Assembly (NCBI RefSeq): GCF_018860585.1
Contig: NZ_JAHKPR010000086.1
Span: 1-45,893, forward strand
Direction: 5' to 3'
DNA from: Colwellia sp. E2M01
GTDB taxonomy: Bacteria; Pseudomonadota; Gammaproteobacteria; Enterobacterales; Alteromonadaceae
DNA: 45,893 bases
Made by a program: the position numbers and the translations under genes. Of this stretch, positions 37,309-45,893 are shown piece after piece. How positions within the stretch are numbered: the stretch's first letter is position 1; the number at the start of each line of letters is the position of its first letter. The notes below the pieces were generated by a model. It had not been told where the DNA came from, did no database searches, and was given only the letters and a program-made list of their open reading frames with translations.

Positions 37309-37413
37309 CCCGTTCAGGTTTACTTAATAAGTAAACTACCGAAGGGCAAGTGGCCTTTCAGTGGTTTAAAAATAGCATAATACAAACTCTTAATCTAAGT
37401 AACCGTAATTGCT
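37309..37413 (+). promoter_or_regulatory. his attenuator: alternative pairing region
   Basis: AACCTGAA inside hisL (37270-37277) can pair with TTCAGGTT (37313-37320). Part of the latter is also used by the hairpin GTTTACTT/AAGTAAAC (37318-37325/37329-37336). GGTTTA (37363-37368) can pair with TAACC-type bases TAAACC (37413-37418) of the terminator's 5' arm, a possible antiterminator. These mutually exclusive pairings fit classical ribosome-mediated attenuation; the exact switch is inferred. Confidence 0.6.
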
Positions 37414-37451
37414 AAACCCCCGAAAGAGTCACGACTCTCTCGGGGGTTTTT
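37414..37451 (+). terminator. his operon attenuator terminator
   Basis: AAACCCCCGA (37414-37423) pairs with TCGGGGGTTT (37440-37449) and AGAGT with ACTCT inside it, with one A-C mismatch and loop CACG; a T run follows. It lies 75 nt before hisG and is the attenuator stem. Confidence 0.93.
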
Positions 37452-37525
37452 CGCATTTTAGCGAAATGAGAATTGTATATTTATCTACATAAAAAATTAA
37501 AGATTTAACGATAGGAATTAACATA

Positions 37526-38428
37526 ATGAGTACATCAGAGCCACGTTTACGCATTGCTATGCAAAAGTCAGGTCGCCTTAGTGATGACACCCAGGGATTA
37601 CTAAAGCGCTGTGGATTAAAGATCAACTTGAGCGATAGAAGATTATTGGCTCATGTAAGTAATATGCCTATTGATATTATGCGAGTACGTTCAAGCGATA
37701 TCCCTGGTTTAATTATGGATGGCGTTTGTGATTTAGGCATTGTTGGTGACAACACTTTGGAAGAAGAAGAGTTAGAACGTCAACTTATTGGTAGTAAGTC
37801 AGATTATATTCGTACCACGACATTAGATTTCGGCGGCTGTCGTTTTTCTATCGCTATGCCTGAAGAGTTTGAATACACAGGTTTACAATGTTTAGACGGT
37901 TTACGTTTTGCAACAACCTACCCGCAATTATTAACACGTTTTGCTAAAGAGAACGGCATTAACGTTGAGTTTTGTTTATTAAAAGGCTCTGTTGAAGTTG
38001 CGCCTCGCGTTGGTTTAGCCGACGGTATTTGTGATTTAGTTTCTACAGGTGCAACACTTGAAGCGAATGGCTTAAAAGAAGTAGCTGAAGTTTTCCGCTC
38101 AAAAGCGTCTTTAATTCAACGTGCCGATTCATTATGTGAAGGTAAACAAACAATTTTAGATACTTTATTACCTCGCATCTACGGCGTAATGAAAGCCAAA
38201 GAAAGCAAGTACATTATGCTACACGCGCCAGTGAATAAAATTGCAGAAGTAAGCAAGCTTATGCCTGGTACAGAAACGCCAACGGTTTTACCACTAGCTG
38301 GTCGTGACGATATGGTTGCGGTACACGTTGTAGCAACTGAGACTTTCTTCTGGGAAACCATGGAAAAATTAAAAGCACTAGGTTGTCACTCTATCCTAGT
38401 TATGCCAATCGAAAAAATGATGGGCTAA
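37526..38428 (+). CDS. hisG: ATP phosphoribosyltransferase (long form)
   Basis: First step of histidine synthesis, joining ATP and PRPP. The 300-residue product is the long, self-contained form with a C-terminal ACT-like regulatory domain that binds histidine, so no HisZ is needed. Seen: [13 protein letters not shown] at the start, [11 protein letters not shown], the PRPP-binding [14 protein letters not shown], and the C-terminal [17 protein letters not shown]. It is the first enzyme gene after the attenuator. The next gene, hisD, is 213 nt away because a palindromic repeat follows the stop directly. Confidence 0.97.
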   Translation: MSTSEPRLRIAMQKSGRLSDDTQGLLKRCGLKINLSDRRLLAHVSNMPIDIMRVRSSDIPGLIMDGVCDLGIVGDNTLEEEELERQLIGSKSDYIRTTTLDFGGCRFSIAMPEEFEYTGLQCLDGLRFATTYPQLLTRFAKENGINVEFCLLKGSVEVAPRVGLADGICDLVSTGATLEANGLKEVAEVFRSKASLIQRADSLCEGKQTILDTLLPRIYGVMKAKESKYIMLHAPVNKIAEVSKLMPGTETPTVLPLAGRDDMVAVHVVATETFFWETMEKLKALGCHSILVMPIEKMMG

Positions 38429-38549
38429 TTCGCGTCATCATTAAGACTTCTGCTGCATTGTCGGCGTTGTTCGTTACCATCACTTAGTATACTAAGCTCA
38501 GGCAACTCACAACTTGACGGCTTTGCAGAAGTCATAATGACTTAGCGAA
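38429..38549 (+). repeat. Palindromic intra-operon repeat, copy 2 (hisG-hisD gap)
   Basis: Imperfect 25-bp terminal inverted repeats (38429-38453 and 38525-38549) flank the core blocks TGCTGCATTGTCG and TTGACGGCTTTGC that are also found in the ureC-ureE gap (3277-3400). The middle holds the perfect palindrome CTTAGTATACTAAG. Arms and middle differ between copies while the pairing is kept. It begins at the first base after the hisG stop codon. The rest of the hisG-hisD gap shows no other feature. Confidence 0.8.
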
Positions 38550-38641
38550 TAATCAACGTAAAAAGTACAAATAAGTAATACTTCAGAAATATTAATACCA
38601 AGGTCGACTTGGTAGAACTGAGACAGGGTCGAGACAGAATT

Positions 38642-39946
38642 ATGATAAATCAGCTTATCAATTGGCAAGAGCTTTCACCGCAACAACAAACAACAGCATT
38701 AGCGCGTCCTGCTATTGCTGACAGTGCGTTATTATCAACACAAGTTGCTAATATTATTTCGCGCGTAAAAAACCAAGGTGATCAAGCTCTACTCGAATTA
38801 ACCGAGCAATTTGATGGTATAGCACTGAAAACTTTAGCAGTTAGTGCTGAACAAGTAGCTCAAGCAAAATCTGCGTTAAGTGAAAAACGCTTAAAAGCAA
38901 TCAACACTGCTTACACGCAAATTCGTTCATTTCATCTTGCTCAAAAAGCTGAAGATATCACGGTTGAAACAACACCTGGCGTAAAGTGTACGTTAAAAAC
39001 TGAAGCGATTGAAAGTGTTGGTTTATATATCCCAGCAGGCTCTGCACCATTACCTTCAACGGTATTAATGTTAGGTGTTCCCTCACAAATTACCGGTTGT
39101 GATCGCGTGGTACTTGTTTGTCCTCCAGATAAAAACGGTGAATTAGCGGATGAAATTTTAGTTGCTGCCGACCTTTGTGGTATTACTGAAATTTATACCG
39201 TTGGTGGTGCGCAAGCGATTGCCGCTCTTGCTTATGGTACCGAATCTATACCTGCAGTAAATAAAGTTTTTGGTCCCGGTAACCGTTATGTTACTGAAGC
39301 TAAAACACAGCTTTCACAAAAAGTTGCTGGCTTTGCTATTGATATGCCTGCTGGCCCATCTGAAGTGTTAGTGTTAGCCGACAAAGATGCAAATGCAGGC
39401 TTTATCGCTGCTGATTTATTATCACAAGCTGAGCACGGCGTAGACAGCCAAGTTATTTTATTAAGTGATAGTGAAACATTAATTAAAGCTGTAGAACAAG
39501 AACTTAATAAACAAGTTCTTTTATTATCGCGCTCTGAAATAGCACAAAAAGCGTTAACGCAATCACGTTTAATATTAACTAAAGATTTAGCTCAAGCTGT
39601 TGAAGTGTCTAACCTGTACGGTCCTGAGCATTTAATCATTCAAACTGAAGATGCGCCAACGTTATTAAAAGTTTTACGTAATGCCGGTTCAATTTTTGTC
39701 GGCGCTTACACGCCAGAATCTGCGGGTGATTACGCGAGTGGTACTAACCACGTATTACCAACCTATGGCTATTCAAAGGTAGTTTCAAGCTTATCATTAG
39801 CTGATTTTTCTCGTCGTTATACCGTACAAGAAATCACTAAAGCGGGCTTAACTAGCTTGTCAGAATGTATTATTGAATTAACTGACGCTGAAGGGTTAGA
39901 TGCACATCAACGTGCAGTAACTATCCGTTTAGAAGAAGGTAAATAA
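38642..39946 (+). CDS. hisD: Histidinol dehydrogenase
   Basis: Zinc enzyme for the last two oxidations of histidine synthesis, histidinol to histidine. Starting at the ATG at 38642 it has 434 residues, the E. coli length. An upstream TTG (38609) extends the frame by 11 codons but is less likely. Motifs seen: VGLYIPAGSAPLPSTVLML, VFGPGNRYVTEAK, DMPAGPSEVLVLAD, and SQAEHGVDSQ with zinc-ligand histidine. hisC follows after 2 nt. The ribosome site is weak (GAGACAG), which may reflect the inserted repeat upstream. Confidence 0.97.
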   Translation: MINQLINWQELSPQQQTTALARPAIADSALLSTQVANIISRVKNQGDQALLELTEQFDGIALKTLAVSAEQVAQAKSALSEKRLKAINTAYTQIRSFHLAQKAEDITVETTPGVKCTLKTEAIESVGLYIPAGSAPLPSTVLMLGVPSQITGCDRVVLVCPPDKNGELADEILVAADLCGITEIYTVGGAQAIAALAYGTESIPAVNKVFGPGNRYVTEAKTQLSQKVAGFAIDMPAGPSEVLVLADKDANAGFIAADLLSQAEHGVDSQVILLSDSETLIKAVEQELNKQVLLLSRSEIAQKALTQSRLILTKDLAQAVEVSNLYGPEHLIIQTEDAPTLLKVLRNAGSIFVGAYTPESAGDYASGTNHVLPTYGYSKVVSSLSLADFSRRYTVQEITKAGLTSLSECIIELTDAEGLDAHQRAVTIRLEEGK

Positions 39947-39948
39947 GC

Positions 39949-41109
39949 ATGAGTTCGACTGCTAACAATGCTTCAAGCATTGATGCTTTAATTAAAAAAT
40001 TAGCAAGAGAAGAATTAGTAGATATGGTGCCATACCAATCTGCTCGTCGTCTTTTTGCTAGCGGTGATAATGCACAAGCTAACAGTAAAACATGGCTAAA
40101 TGCTAACGAAGCACCGGGTCAAGGTAAGTACCAGTTAAATAGCGAAAATATTAATCGCTACCCTGACTTTCAGCCGCAAGCGTTATTAAACGCTTACAGT
40201 AATTATTGCCAATTACCCGTAACCAACATACTGGCAACACGTGGCGCTGATGAAGGTATTGAATTAATTATTCGCAGCTTTTGTAAAGCTTACCAAGACA
40301 GCGTGCTCATTTGTCCGCCGACTTACGGTATGTATGCAATTAGTGCTGAAAATCATGGTGCTGATGTTGTTAAAGTCCCTTTAATTAATACCGTCACTAA
40401 TAACGAAGAAACTAAATGCCAACTAGATCTTGAAGGCTTAAAAGCCCAAGTGGGTAACGTTAAAGTAGTATTTTTATGTTCACCAGGTAACCCAACGGGT
40501 AATACCCTACCGCAAAGCCAAATTAAAGCAGTTATCGAGATGTTTGCCGATAGCGCTATGGTAGTGGTAGATGAAGCATACTATGAATACACATCTGAAG
40601 ATTTCTCTGCTGAGCAAATCAATACCAAGTTAATTAGTGAATACGACAACGTAATAGTATTAAGAACTTTATCAAAAGCTTTTGCTTTAGCAGGTTTACG
40701 TTGCGGTTTTACTTTAGCTAGTAATGAGGTTATTACCTTATTAAGTAAAGTAATTGCGCCTTACCCTGTGCCAGCGCCTATCGCTGAAATTGCTAGCCAA
40801 GCATTAACTAATGATTTAGCGGCTATGCAAACCCGCGTAAACAGCGCTAATGCATTACGTGCACAATTAAATGACTGGCTTGAGCAACAAGCATGGTGCT
40901 GTGAAGTTTTCCCAAGCGACGCTAACTTTGTACTATTTCGTTGTAACAACTTAAGCGAGAAAGACACCGTATTTAATTTATTGGTAGAGAACAACATTTT
41001 AATTCGTGACCAATCTAAGCAAGTACAACTTGAAAATTGTCTGAGAATTAGTCTTGGCAGTGAAGCCGAAATATCACAGTTAAAACAGCTATTAGAAACA
41101 CTTAAGTAA
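39949..41109 (+). CDS. hisC: Histidinol-phosphate aminotransferase
   Basis: PLP enzyme that makes L-histidinol phosphate from imidazole-acetol phosphate. The 386-residue product has the PLP-lysine motif RTLSKAFALAGLRCGF, the substrate region WLNANEAPG and FLCSPGNPTGN. It is about 30 residues longer than E. coli HisC, mostly an N-terminal extension of low conservation. It follows hisD by 2 nt and precedes hisB by 61 nt. Confidence 0.96.
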   Translation: MSSTANNASSIDALIKKLAREELVDMVPYQSARRLFASGDNAQANSKTWLNANEAPGQGKYQLNSENINRYPDFQPQALLNAYSNYCQLPVTNILATRGADEGIELIIRSFCKAYQDSVLICPPTYGMYAISAENHGADVVKVPLINTVTNNEETKCQLDLEGLKAQVGNVKVVFLCSPGNPTGNTLPQSQIKAVIEMFADSAMVVVDEAYYEYTSEDFSAEQINTKLISEYDNVIVLRTLSKAFALAGLRCGFTLASNEVITLLSKVIAPYPVPAPIAEIASQALTNDLAAMQTRVNSANALRAQLNDWLEQQAWCCEVFPSDANFVLFRCNNLSEKDTVFNLLVENNILIRDQSKQVQLENCLRISLGSEAEISQLKQLLETLK

Positions 41110-41155
41110 CGTTAATGCTAGCTTGAAATAAATAGCTAGGTTACAAACATAATGA

Positions 41156-42255
<1,100 letters not shown>

Positions 42256-42256
<1 letters not shown>

Positions 42257-42918
42257 TGACAACAGCGATCTCTTTACCAACAAACGTTATTGTCGATACA
42301 GGTTGCGCTAACTTATCATCAGTTAAATTTGCGGTAGAACGTTTAGGTTTTGACGTAGTAATCACTGACGATGTTGAGTTAATTAAACAAGCTAAAAAAG
42401 TTATTTTCCCGGGTGTTGGCAGTGCTAAACACGCCATGGAAAATATTCAAGCGAAAAACTTAATCGACGTACTTCAAAGTTTAAAACAACCCGTATTAGG
42501 CTTTTGTTTAGGTATGCAGTTAATGACAGAAACATCGACTGAGGGCGACAGCGAAAAGCTAGTACCTTGTTTAAACTTAATTCCTACCAAAGTTGAGCCA
42601 TTAAAAGCAGAAAATAATAGGCTACCGCACATGGGTTGGAACACACTAACGCAAGTTAGCGACCACCCTATTTTCAACGGTATTTCCGTAGGTGATTACT
42701 TTTACTTTGTACACAGTTTTGCTGCGCCAATTAGTGAATATACTATTGCCAGCTGTGAATACGGCAGCGCTTTTTCAGCAGCAATTGCAAAAGATAACTT
42801 TATTGGTTGTCAATTTCATCCTGAACGCTCAAGCGCACTAGGTAGTAAAATTATCCAAAACTTTCTTGAACTAGACGCTGAAGTGCTCGTTCTTTCTAAT
42901 AAAAAGCAGGAGCAATAA
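42256..42918 (+). CDS. hisH: Imidazole glycerol phosphate synthase, glutaminase subunit
   Basis: Class I amidotransferase that supplies ammonia to HisF. The catalytic Cys lies in LGFCLGMQLM, and the His-Glu pair in GCQFHPERSSALGSK; GVGSAKHAMENI forms the oxyanion-strand region. At 220 residues it is slightly longer than E. coli HisH because of a short N-terminal lead and C-terminal tail. hisA begins 5 nt later. Confidence 0.97.
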
Positions 42919-42923
42919 TAATT

Positions 42924-43679
42924 ATGATGATCCCAGCAATTGATCTAATCGGTGGCGAAGTTGTTCGCTTGTATCAAGGCGATTACGCACAAAAAACAAA
43001 TTACCAATACACTGTACAAGACCGTCAGCAAGCTTACGCTGATGCAGGCGCAACGGTCATGCACTTTGTTGATTTAGACGGCGCAAAAGACAGTACTAAA
43101 CGTCAATTAGAAACCTTAAAAACCGTAGTTAATCACCCGTCAATGATCATTCAAGTAGGCGGTGGCGTGCGTTGTGAAGATGACGTAAAACAATTATTAG
43201 ACCTTGGCGCAAACCGTGTTGTTATTGGTAGTTTAGCAATTAAACAACCTGAACTTGTAACCCAGTGGCTTAAAAAGTACGGCAGTGAAAAAATTGTTTT
43301 AGCCTTAGATATTAAAATTGATGCCCAGGGCAACAAAACTCTACCTACACACGGTTGGATTGAAGACAGCGGTGTGAACCTAGAAGATTTATTAGCACAG
43401 TACCAAGATGCTGGCATTAAGCATATATTATGTACTGATATCAGCAAAGACGGCACCTTAACAGGTACTAATGTTGATTTGTACACAGAAGTTTGTGCAA
43501 AGTATCCTGATATCGATTGGCAAGCATCAGGTGGCATTGGCAGCTTAGATGACATTAAAGCACTAATACCTACCGGCGTTAGTGGTGTTATTTTAGGTCG
43601 TTCTTTGTTAGAAGGTAAGTTTACTCTAGAAGAAGCCATTGCTTGTTGGCCTCAATCGAATACTGAAGGTGATAAGTAA
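42924..43679 (+). CDS. hisA: Phosphoribosylformimino-5-aminoimidazole carboxamide ribotide isomerase
   Basis: TIM-barrel isomerase of histidine synthesis, 251 residues. It starts [21 protein letters not shown] with the catalytic Asp in AIDL and shows the phosphate-binding [10 protein letters not shown] and [11 protein letters not shown]. It shares a half-barrel duplicate fold with HisF, and overlaps hisF by 1 nt (TAATG). Confidence 0.97.
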   Translation: MMIPAIDLIGGEVVRLYQGDYAQKTNYQYTVQDRQQAYADAGATVMHFVDLDGAKDSTKRQLETLKTVVNHPSMIIQVGGGVRCEDDVKQLLDLGANRVVIGSLAIKQPELVTQWLKKYGSEKIVLALDIKIDAQGNKTLPTHGWIEDSGVNLEDLLAQYQDAGIKHILCTDISKDGTLTGTNVDLYTEVCAKYPDIDWQASGGIGSLDDIKALIPTGVSGVILGRSLLEGKFTLEEAIACWPQSNTEGDK

Positions 43680-44452
43680 TGCTAGCTAAAAGAATTATCC
43701 CTTGTCTTGATGTTCGAGATGGCAAAGTGGTTAAAGGCGTGCAATTTCGTAACCATGAAATTATCGGTGATATTGTACCACTTGCCCAAAAATACGCTGA
43801 AGCAGGTGCTGACGAGTTAGTATTTTACGATATTACCGCAAGCTCTGACGGCCGCGTTGTAGATAAAAGCTGGGTTAGTCGTATTGCCGAAGTAATTGAT
43901 ATTCCCTTTTGTGTAGCTGGTGGTATTAAAAGCGAAGCCGATGCTAAAGAAATATTGATGATGGGCGCTGATAAAATTAGTATCAACTCCCCTGCTCTTG
44001 CTGATCCTAGCTTAATTACCCGTTTAGCGGATGTTTTCGGGCAACAATGTATTGTTGTTGGTATAGACAGCTTTTACAACAAAGACACGGGTAAGTATGA
44101 AGTTTACCAGTTTACCGGTGATGAAACGCGCACGCAGCAAACGAGCTGGACAACCTTTGATTGGATCCAAGAAGTACAAAAACGTGGCGCAGGTGAAATA
44201 GTATTAAACTGTATGAACCAAGATGGTGTTCGTAATGGTTACGATATTGAGCAATTAAAACAAGCGCGTGCCGTCTGTAACGTTCCATTAATAGCCTCTG
44301 GCGGTGCAGGAGCTATGGAGCATTTTAAAGATGTTTACCAGCAAGCAGATGTAGATGGCGGCCTAGCTGCCAGTGTTTTCCATAAAGGTATAATTCCGAT
44401 GGATGAACTCAAACAATACTTAATTGATAACAAAGTAGCTATTAGACCGTAA
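43679..44452 (+). CDS. hisF: Imidazole glycerol phosphate synthase, cyclase subunit
   Basis: The cyclase half of IGP synthase, 257 residues. Catalytic Asp11 in [14 protein letters not shown] and Asp130-type residue in VVGIDSFYN, plus phosphate-binding [11 protein letters not shown] and [11 protein letters not shown]. It forms the HisH-HisF complex. The gap to hisI is 69 nt. Confidence 0.97.
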   Translation: MLAKRIIPCLDVRDGKVVKGVQFRNHEIIGDIVPLAQKYAEAGADELVFYDITASSDGRVVDKSWVSRIAEVIDIPFCVAGGIKSEADAKEILMMGADKISINSPALADPSLITRLADVFGQQCIVVGIDSFYNKDTGKYEVYQFTGDETRTQQTSWTTFDWIQEVQKRGAGEIVLNCMNQDGVRNGYDIEQLKQARAVCNVPLIASGGAGAMEHFKDVYQQADVDGGLAASVFHKGIIPMDELKQYLIDNKVAIRP

Positions 44453-44521
44453 ATTTAATGAGAGCACTAATATTGGCTCGTCTACTGAAAACGCATAAAG
44501 AAAAGGATTAAAAGCAACAAC

Positions 44522-45142
44522 ATGATTGTAACTTTAGACAACGTAAAAGATCTCGCTTGGGAAAAAATGGACAACTTGTTACCTGCCATCATTCAAGATG
44601 CGGCAACAGGTGCGGTATTAATGCAAGGTTTTATGGATGTTGAAGCATTAACCGCTACGTTAAATACCAGTAAAGCCACTTTCTTTAGTCGTTCAAAGCA
44701 ACGCTTATGGATGAAGGGCGAAAGCTCTGGCAATACCCTTGATGTTACCCAAGTACTTGCTGATTGTGATAAAGATTGTTTATTAATAGCGGCAAATCCA
44801 AACGGACCAACGTGTCATCTAAATACGACCTCTTGTTTCCCTGAGGAACAACTAAGCCAACAAAACTTTTTAAGTCACTTAGAACGCTTTGTTGATAAAC
44901 GAGCAAGCGATCCAATTGAAGAAAGCTACACAGCACGCTTACTTTCTCGCGGTACTAATAAAGTTGCCCAAAAAGTTGGAGAAGAAGGTGTTGAGGTCGT
45001 AATTGCTGCACTTGCCGAAACTAAAGATGACTTTTTAGGTGAATGCGCTGACTTGTTTTACCATACGCTAGTATTACTAAAAGACCAAAAAATTGAACTT
45101 TCAGAAGTAATGGAAGTACTACAAAAACGTCATCAAAAGTAA
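44522..45142 (+). CDS. hisI: Bifunctional phosphoribosyl-AMP cyclohydrolase / phosphoribosyl-ATP pyrophosphatase
   Basis: The 206-residue HisIE fusion: an N-terminal HisI cyclohydrolase (SRSKQRLWMKGESSGN and the zinc-binding DCDKDCLLIAANPNGPTCH) and a C-terminal HisE pyrophosphatase (GTNKVAQKVGEEGVEVVIAAL with its Glu/Asp metal site). It is the last gene of the his operon; the bounds of the operon are hisL to here. Confidence 0.97.
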   Translation: MIVTLDNVKDLAWEKMDNLLPAIIQDAATGAVLMQGFMDVEALTATLNTSKATFFSRSKQRLWMKGESSGNTLDVTQVLADCDKDCLLIAANPNGPTCHLNTTSCFPEEQLSQQNFLSHLERFVDKRASDPIEESYTARLLSRGTNKVAQKVGEEGVEVVIAALAETKDDFLGECADLFYHTLVLLKDQKIELSEVMEVLQKRHQK

Positions 45143-45183
45143 GTATTAAACGTACCTATTAAGTATTAGCAATTAAGAGCATT

Positions 45184-45217
45184 CGTGTATAATTTTATTA
45201 ATACACGGATGCCTTTT
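45184..45217 (+). terminator. Possible terminator of the his operon
   Basis: CGTGTAT (45184-45190) pairs with ATACACG (45201-45207); a short T run (45213-45217) follows after 5 nt. It is weaker than the other terminators but in the right place. Confidence 0.55.
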
Positions 45218-45266
45218 TGTTATAGGGTTTAAGTTTATCAACTACAACGTATATTAATTAGCGAAT

Positions 45267-45761
45267 ATGAGTAAAGTAACATGGCGTCATAAAAAATTTT
45301 CACAGTTATCCCTTGAACAACTCTATGACATGTTAAAACTACGTGCCGATGTTTTTGTTGTTGAACAAAACTGTGTTTATCCTGATTTAGATGGAGAAAA
45401 CGATTGCTTAGACCGGCATTCACAAACCATTCATTTACTCGGCTACCAAAATACGGATATGACCAACGCTAAAGGTGAACAACTTGTAGCTCATTTGCGT
45501 ATTTTAGCCAAAGGACAAAGTTACCCTAGGCATATAAGTATTGGCAGAGTGGTTACCGCTACCCATGCTAGAGGTAACGGTTTAGGTCATGAGCTATTAA
45601 CTAAAGGGTTAACTTTGTGTCAGCAGTACTTTCCTAATGAGCCTATTAAAATATCAGCACAGCAACATTTAAAAACGTACTACGCTAAGCATGGCTTTGA
45701 ACAAGTGTCAGCGATGTACCTTGAAGATGGTATTCCGCATATTGCGATGATAAGAGATTAA
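45267..45761 (+). CDS. elaA: ElaA-like GNAT acetyltransferase
   Basis: The 164-residue protein matches ElaA: LYDMLKLRADVFVVEQNCVYPDLDG near the N-terminus, the acetyl-CoA-binding GRVVTATHARGNGLGHELL, and an end EDGIPHIAMIRD. GNAT enzymes transfer acetyl from acetyl-CoA; the substrate of ElaA is unknown. It is a little longer than E. coli ElaA (153) through a central loop. It is a separate transcript from the his operon. Confidence 0.92.
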   Translation: MSKVTWRHKKFSQLSLEQLYDMLKLRADVFVVEQNCVYPDLDGENDCLDRHSQTIHLLGYQNTDMTNAKGEQLVAHLRILAKGQSYPRHISIGRVVTATHARGNGLGHELLTKGLTLCQQYFPNEPIKISAQQHLKTYYAKHGFEQVSAMYLEDGIPHIAMIRD

Positions 45762-45764
45762 TAC

Positions 45765-45893
45765 CAATTTGATTAAGTTCTTTCCCACTCAGCGAGAATT
45801 AAAAGGCTTAGAGGCAAGGCATTGATTGAAGAGAATGGTTGTTCAGGAGAATGTGCTCCTGCATTCTCTTAGTAAGCTACATCCATGTAGCGT
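45765..45893 (+). repeat. Dispersed hairpin repeat at the window edge (incomplete)
   Basis: After elaA, GAGAATG...CAGGAG pairs with CTCCTG-CATTCTC (about 45832-45868), followed by GCTACA-tcca-TGTAGC (45876-45891). The ACATCCATGT hairpin core also occurs in the ureA-ureB element (5701-5710). The leading ATACCAATTTGATTAA matches, on the opposite strand, a stretch near 19056-19075. The element probably continues past the window. Confidence 0.5.

Noticed and set aside
38609-38641. TTG start 11 codons before the hisD ATG
   Set aside because: The ATG at 38642 gives exactly the usual 434 residues and the added residues do not look like a HisD N-terminus.
43151-43639. 162-residue minus-strand frame
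   Set aside because: It is a shadow of hisA, whose frame has clear catalytic motifs.

Overview
The window is AT-rich chromosomal DNA of a marine gammaproteobacterium. Gene content and order (a tkt-epd-pgk block, an E. coli-type hisGDCBHAF(IE) operon with a polyhistidine leader, yoaA, gcvR, ettA, elaA) point to the Alteromonadales. The low GC and the style of the dispersed palindromic repeats suggest the Colwellia/Thalassotalea group; the order is fairly secure, the genus is inference. I see no phage, insertion sequence, CRISPR array or rRNA.

Layout. 1-1.0 kb: a membrane-anchored FKBP isomerase and tRNA-Arg(CCT). 1.0-14.4 kb, all on the minus strand: a complete urea-use locus, read from right to left. 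It begins with an outer-membrane porin, then the urea ABC importer urtA-urtB-urtC-urtD-urtE, then ureD-ureA-ureB-ureC-ureE-ureF-ureG and a 63-residue membrane protein. 14.7-19.0 kb, plus strand: a transporter-like hybrid histidine kinase and a LuxR-type response regulator, divergent from the urea locus. A perfect 10-bp tandem repeat lies in the shared intergenic region and is the best candidate operator. 19.2-22.1 kb: an untracked 45-residue membrane peptide and a MASE1/CHASE sensor whose kinase core looks dead. 22.2-26.9 kb: tkt, epd and pgk. 27.0-31.0 kb: a DUF481 outer-membrane protein, ettA, a PilZ protein and gcvR. 31.1-33.5 kb, minus strand: yoaA helicase and a small acidic protein. 33.8-37.0 kb: a tight four-gene operon combining a histidine-rich membrane protein, a KAS III-like condensing enzyme, a haem-oxygenase-like diiron oxidase and an unrecognised protein. 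37.2-45.2 kb: the attenuated histidine operon. 45.3-45.8 kb: elaA.

How parts work together. Urea would cross the outer membrane through the porin, be bound by UrtA, imported by UrtBCDE, and hydrolysed by UreABC after nickel insertion by UreDEFG. A terminator after urtA should let the binding protein be made in excess of the permease.

The most novel-looking unit is the four-gene cluster at 33.8-37.0 kb, which looks like an uncharacterised lipid or fatty-acyl modification pathway. The other unusual theme is structured repeats placed inside operons. Two related hairpin elements of about 120 bp begin at the stop codons of ureC and hisG in the same transcriptional orientation, and a cloverleaf-like element splits ureA from ureB.
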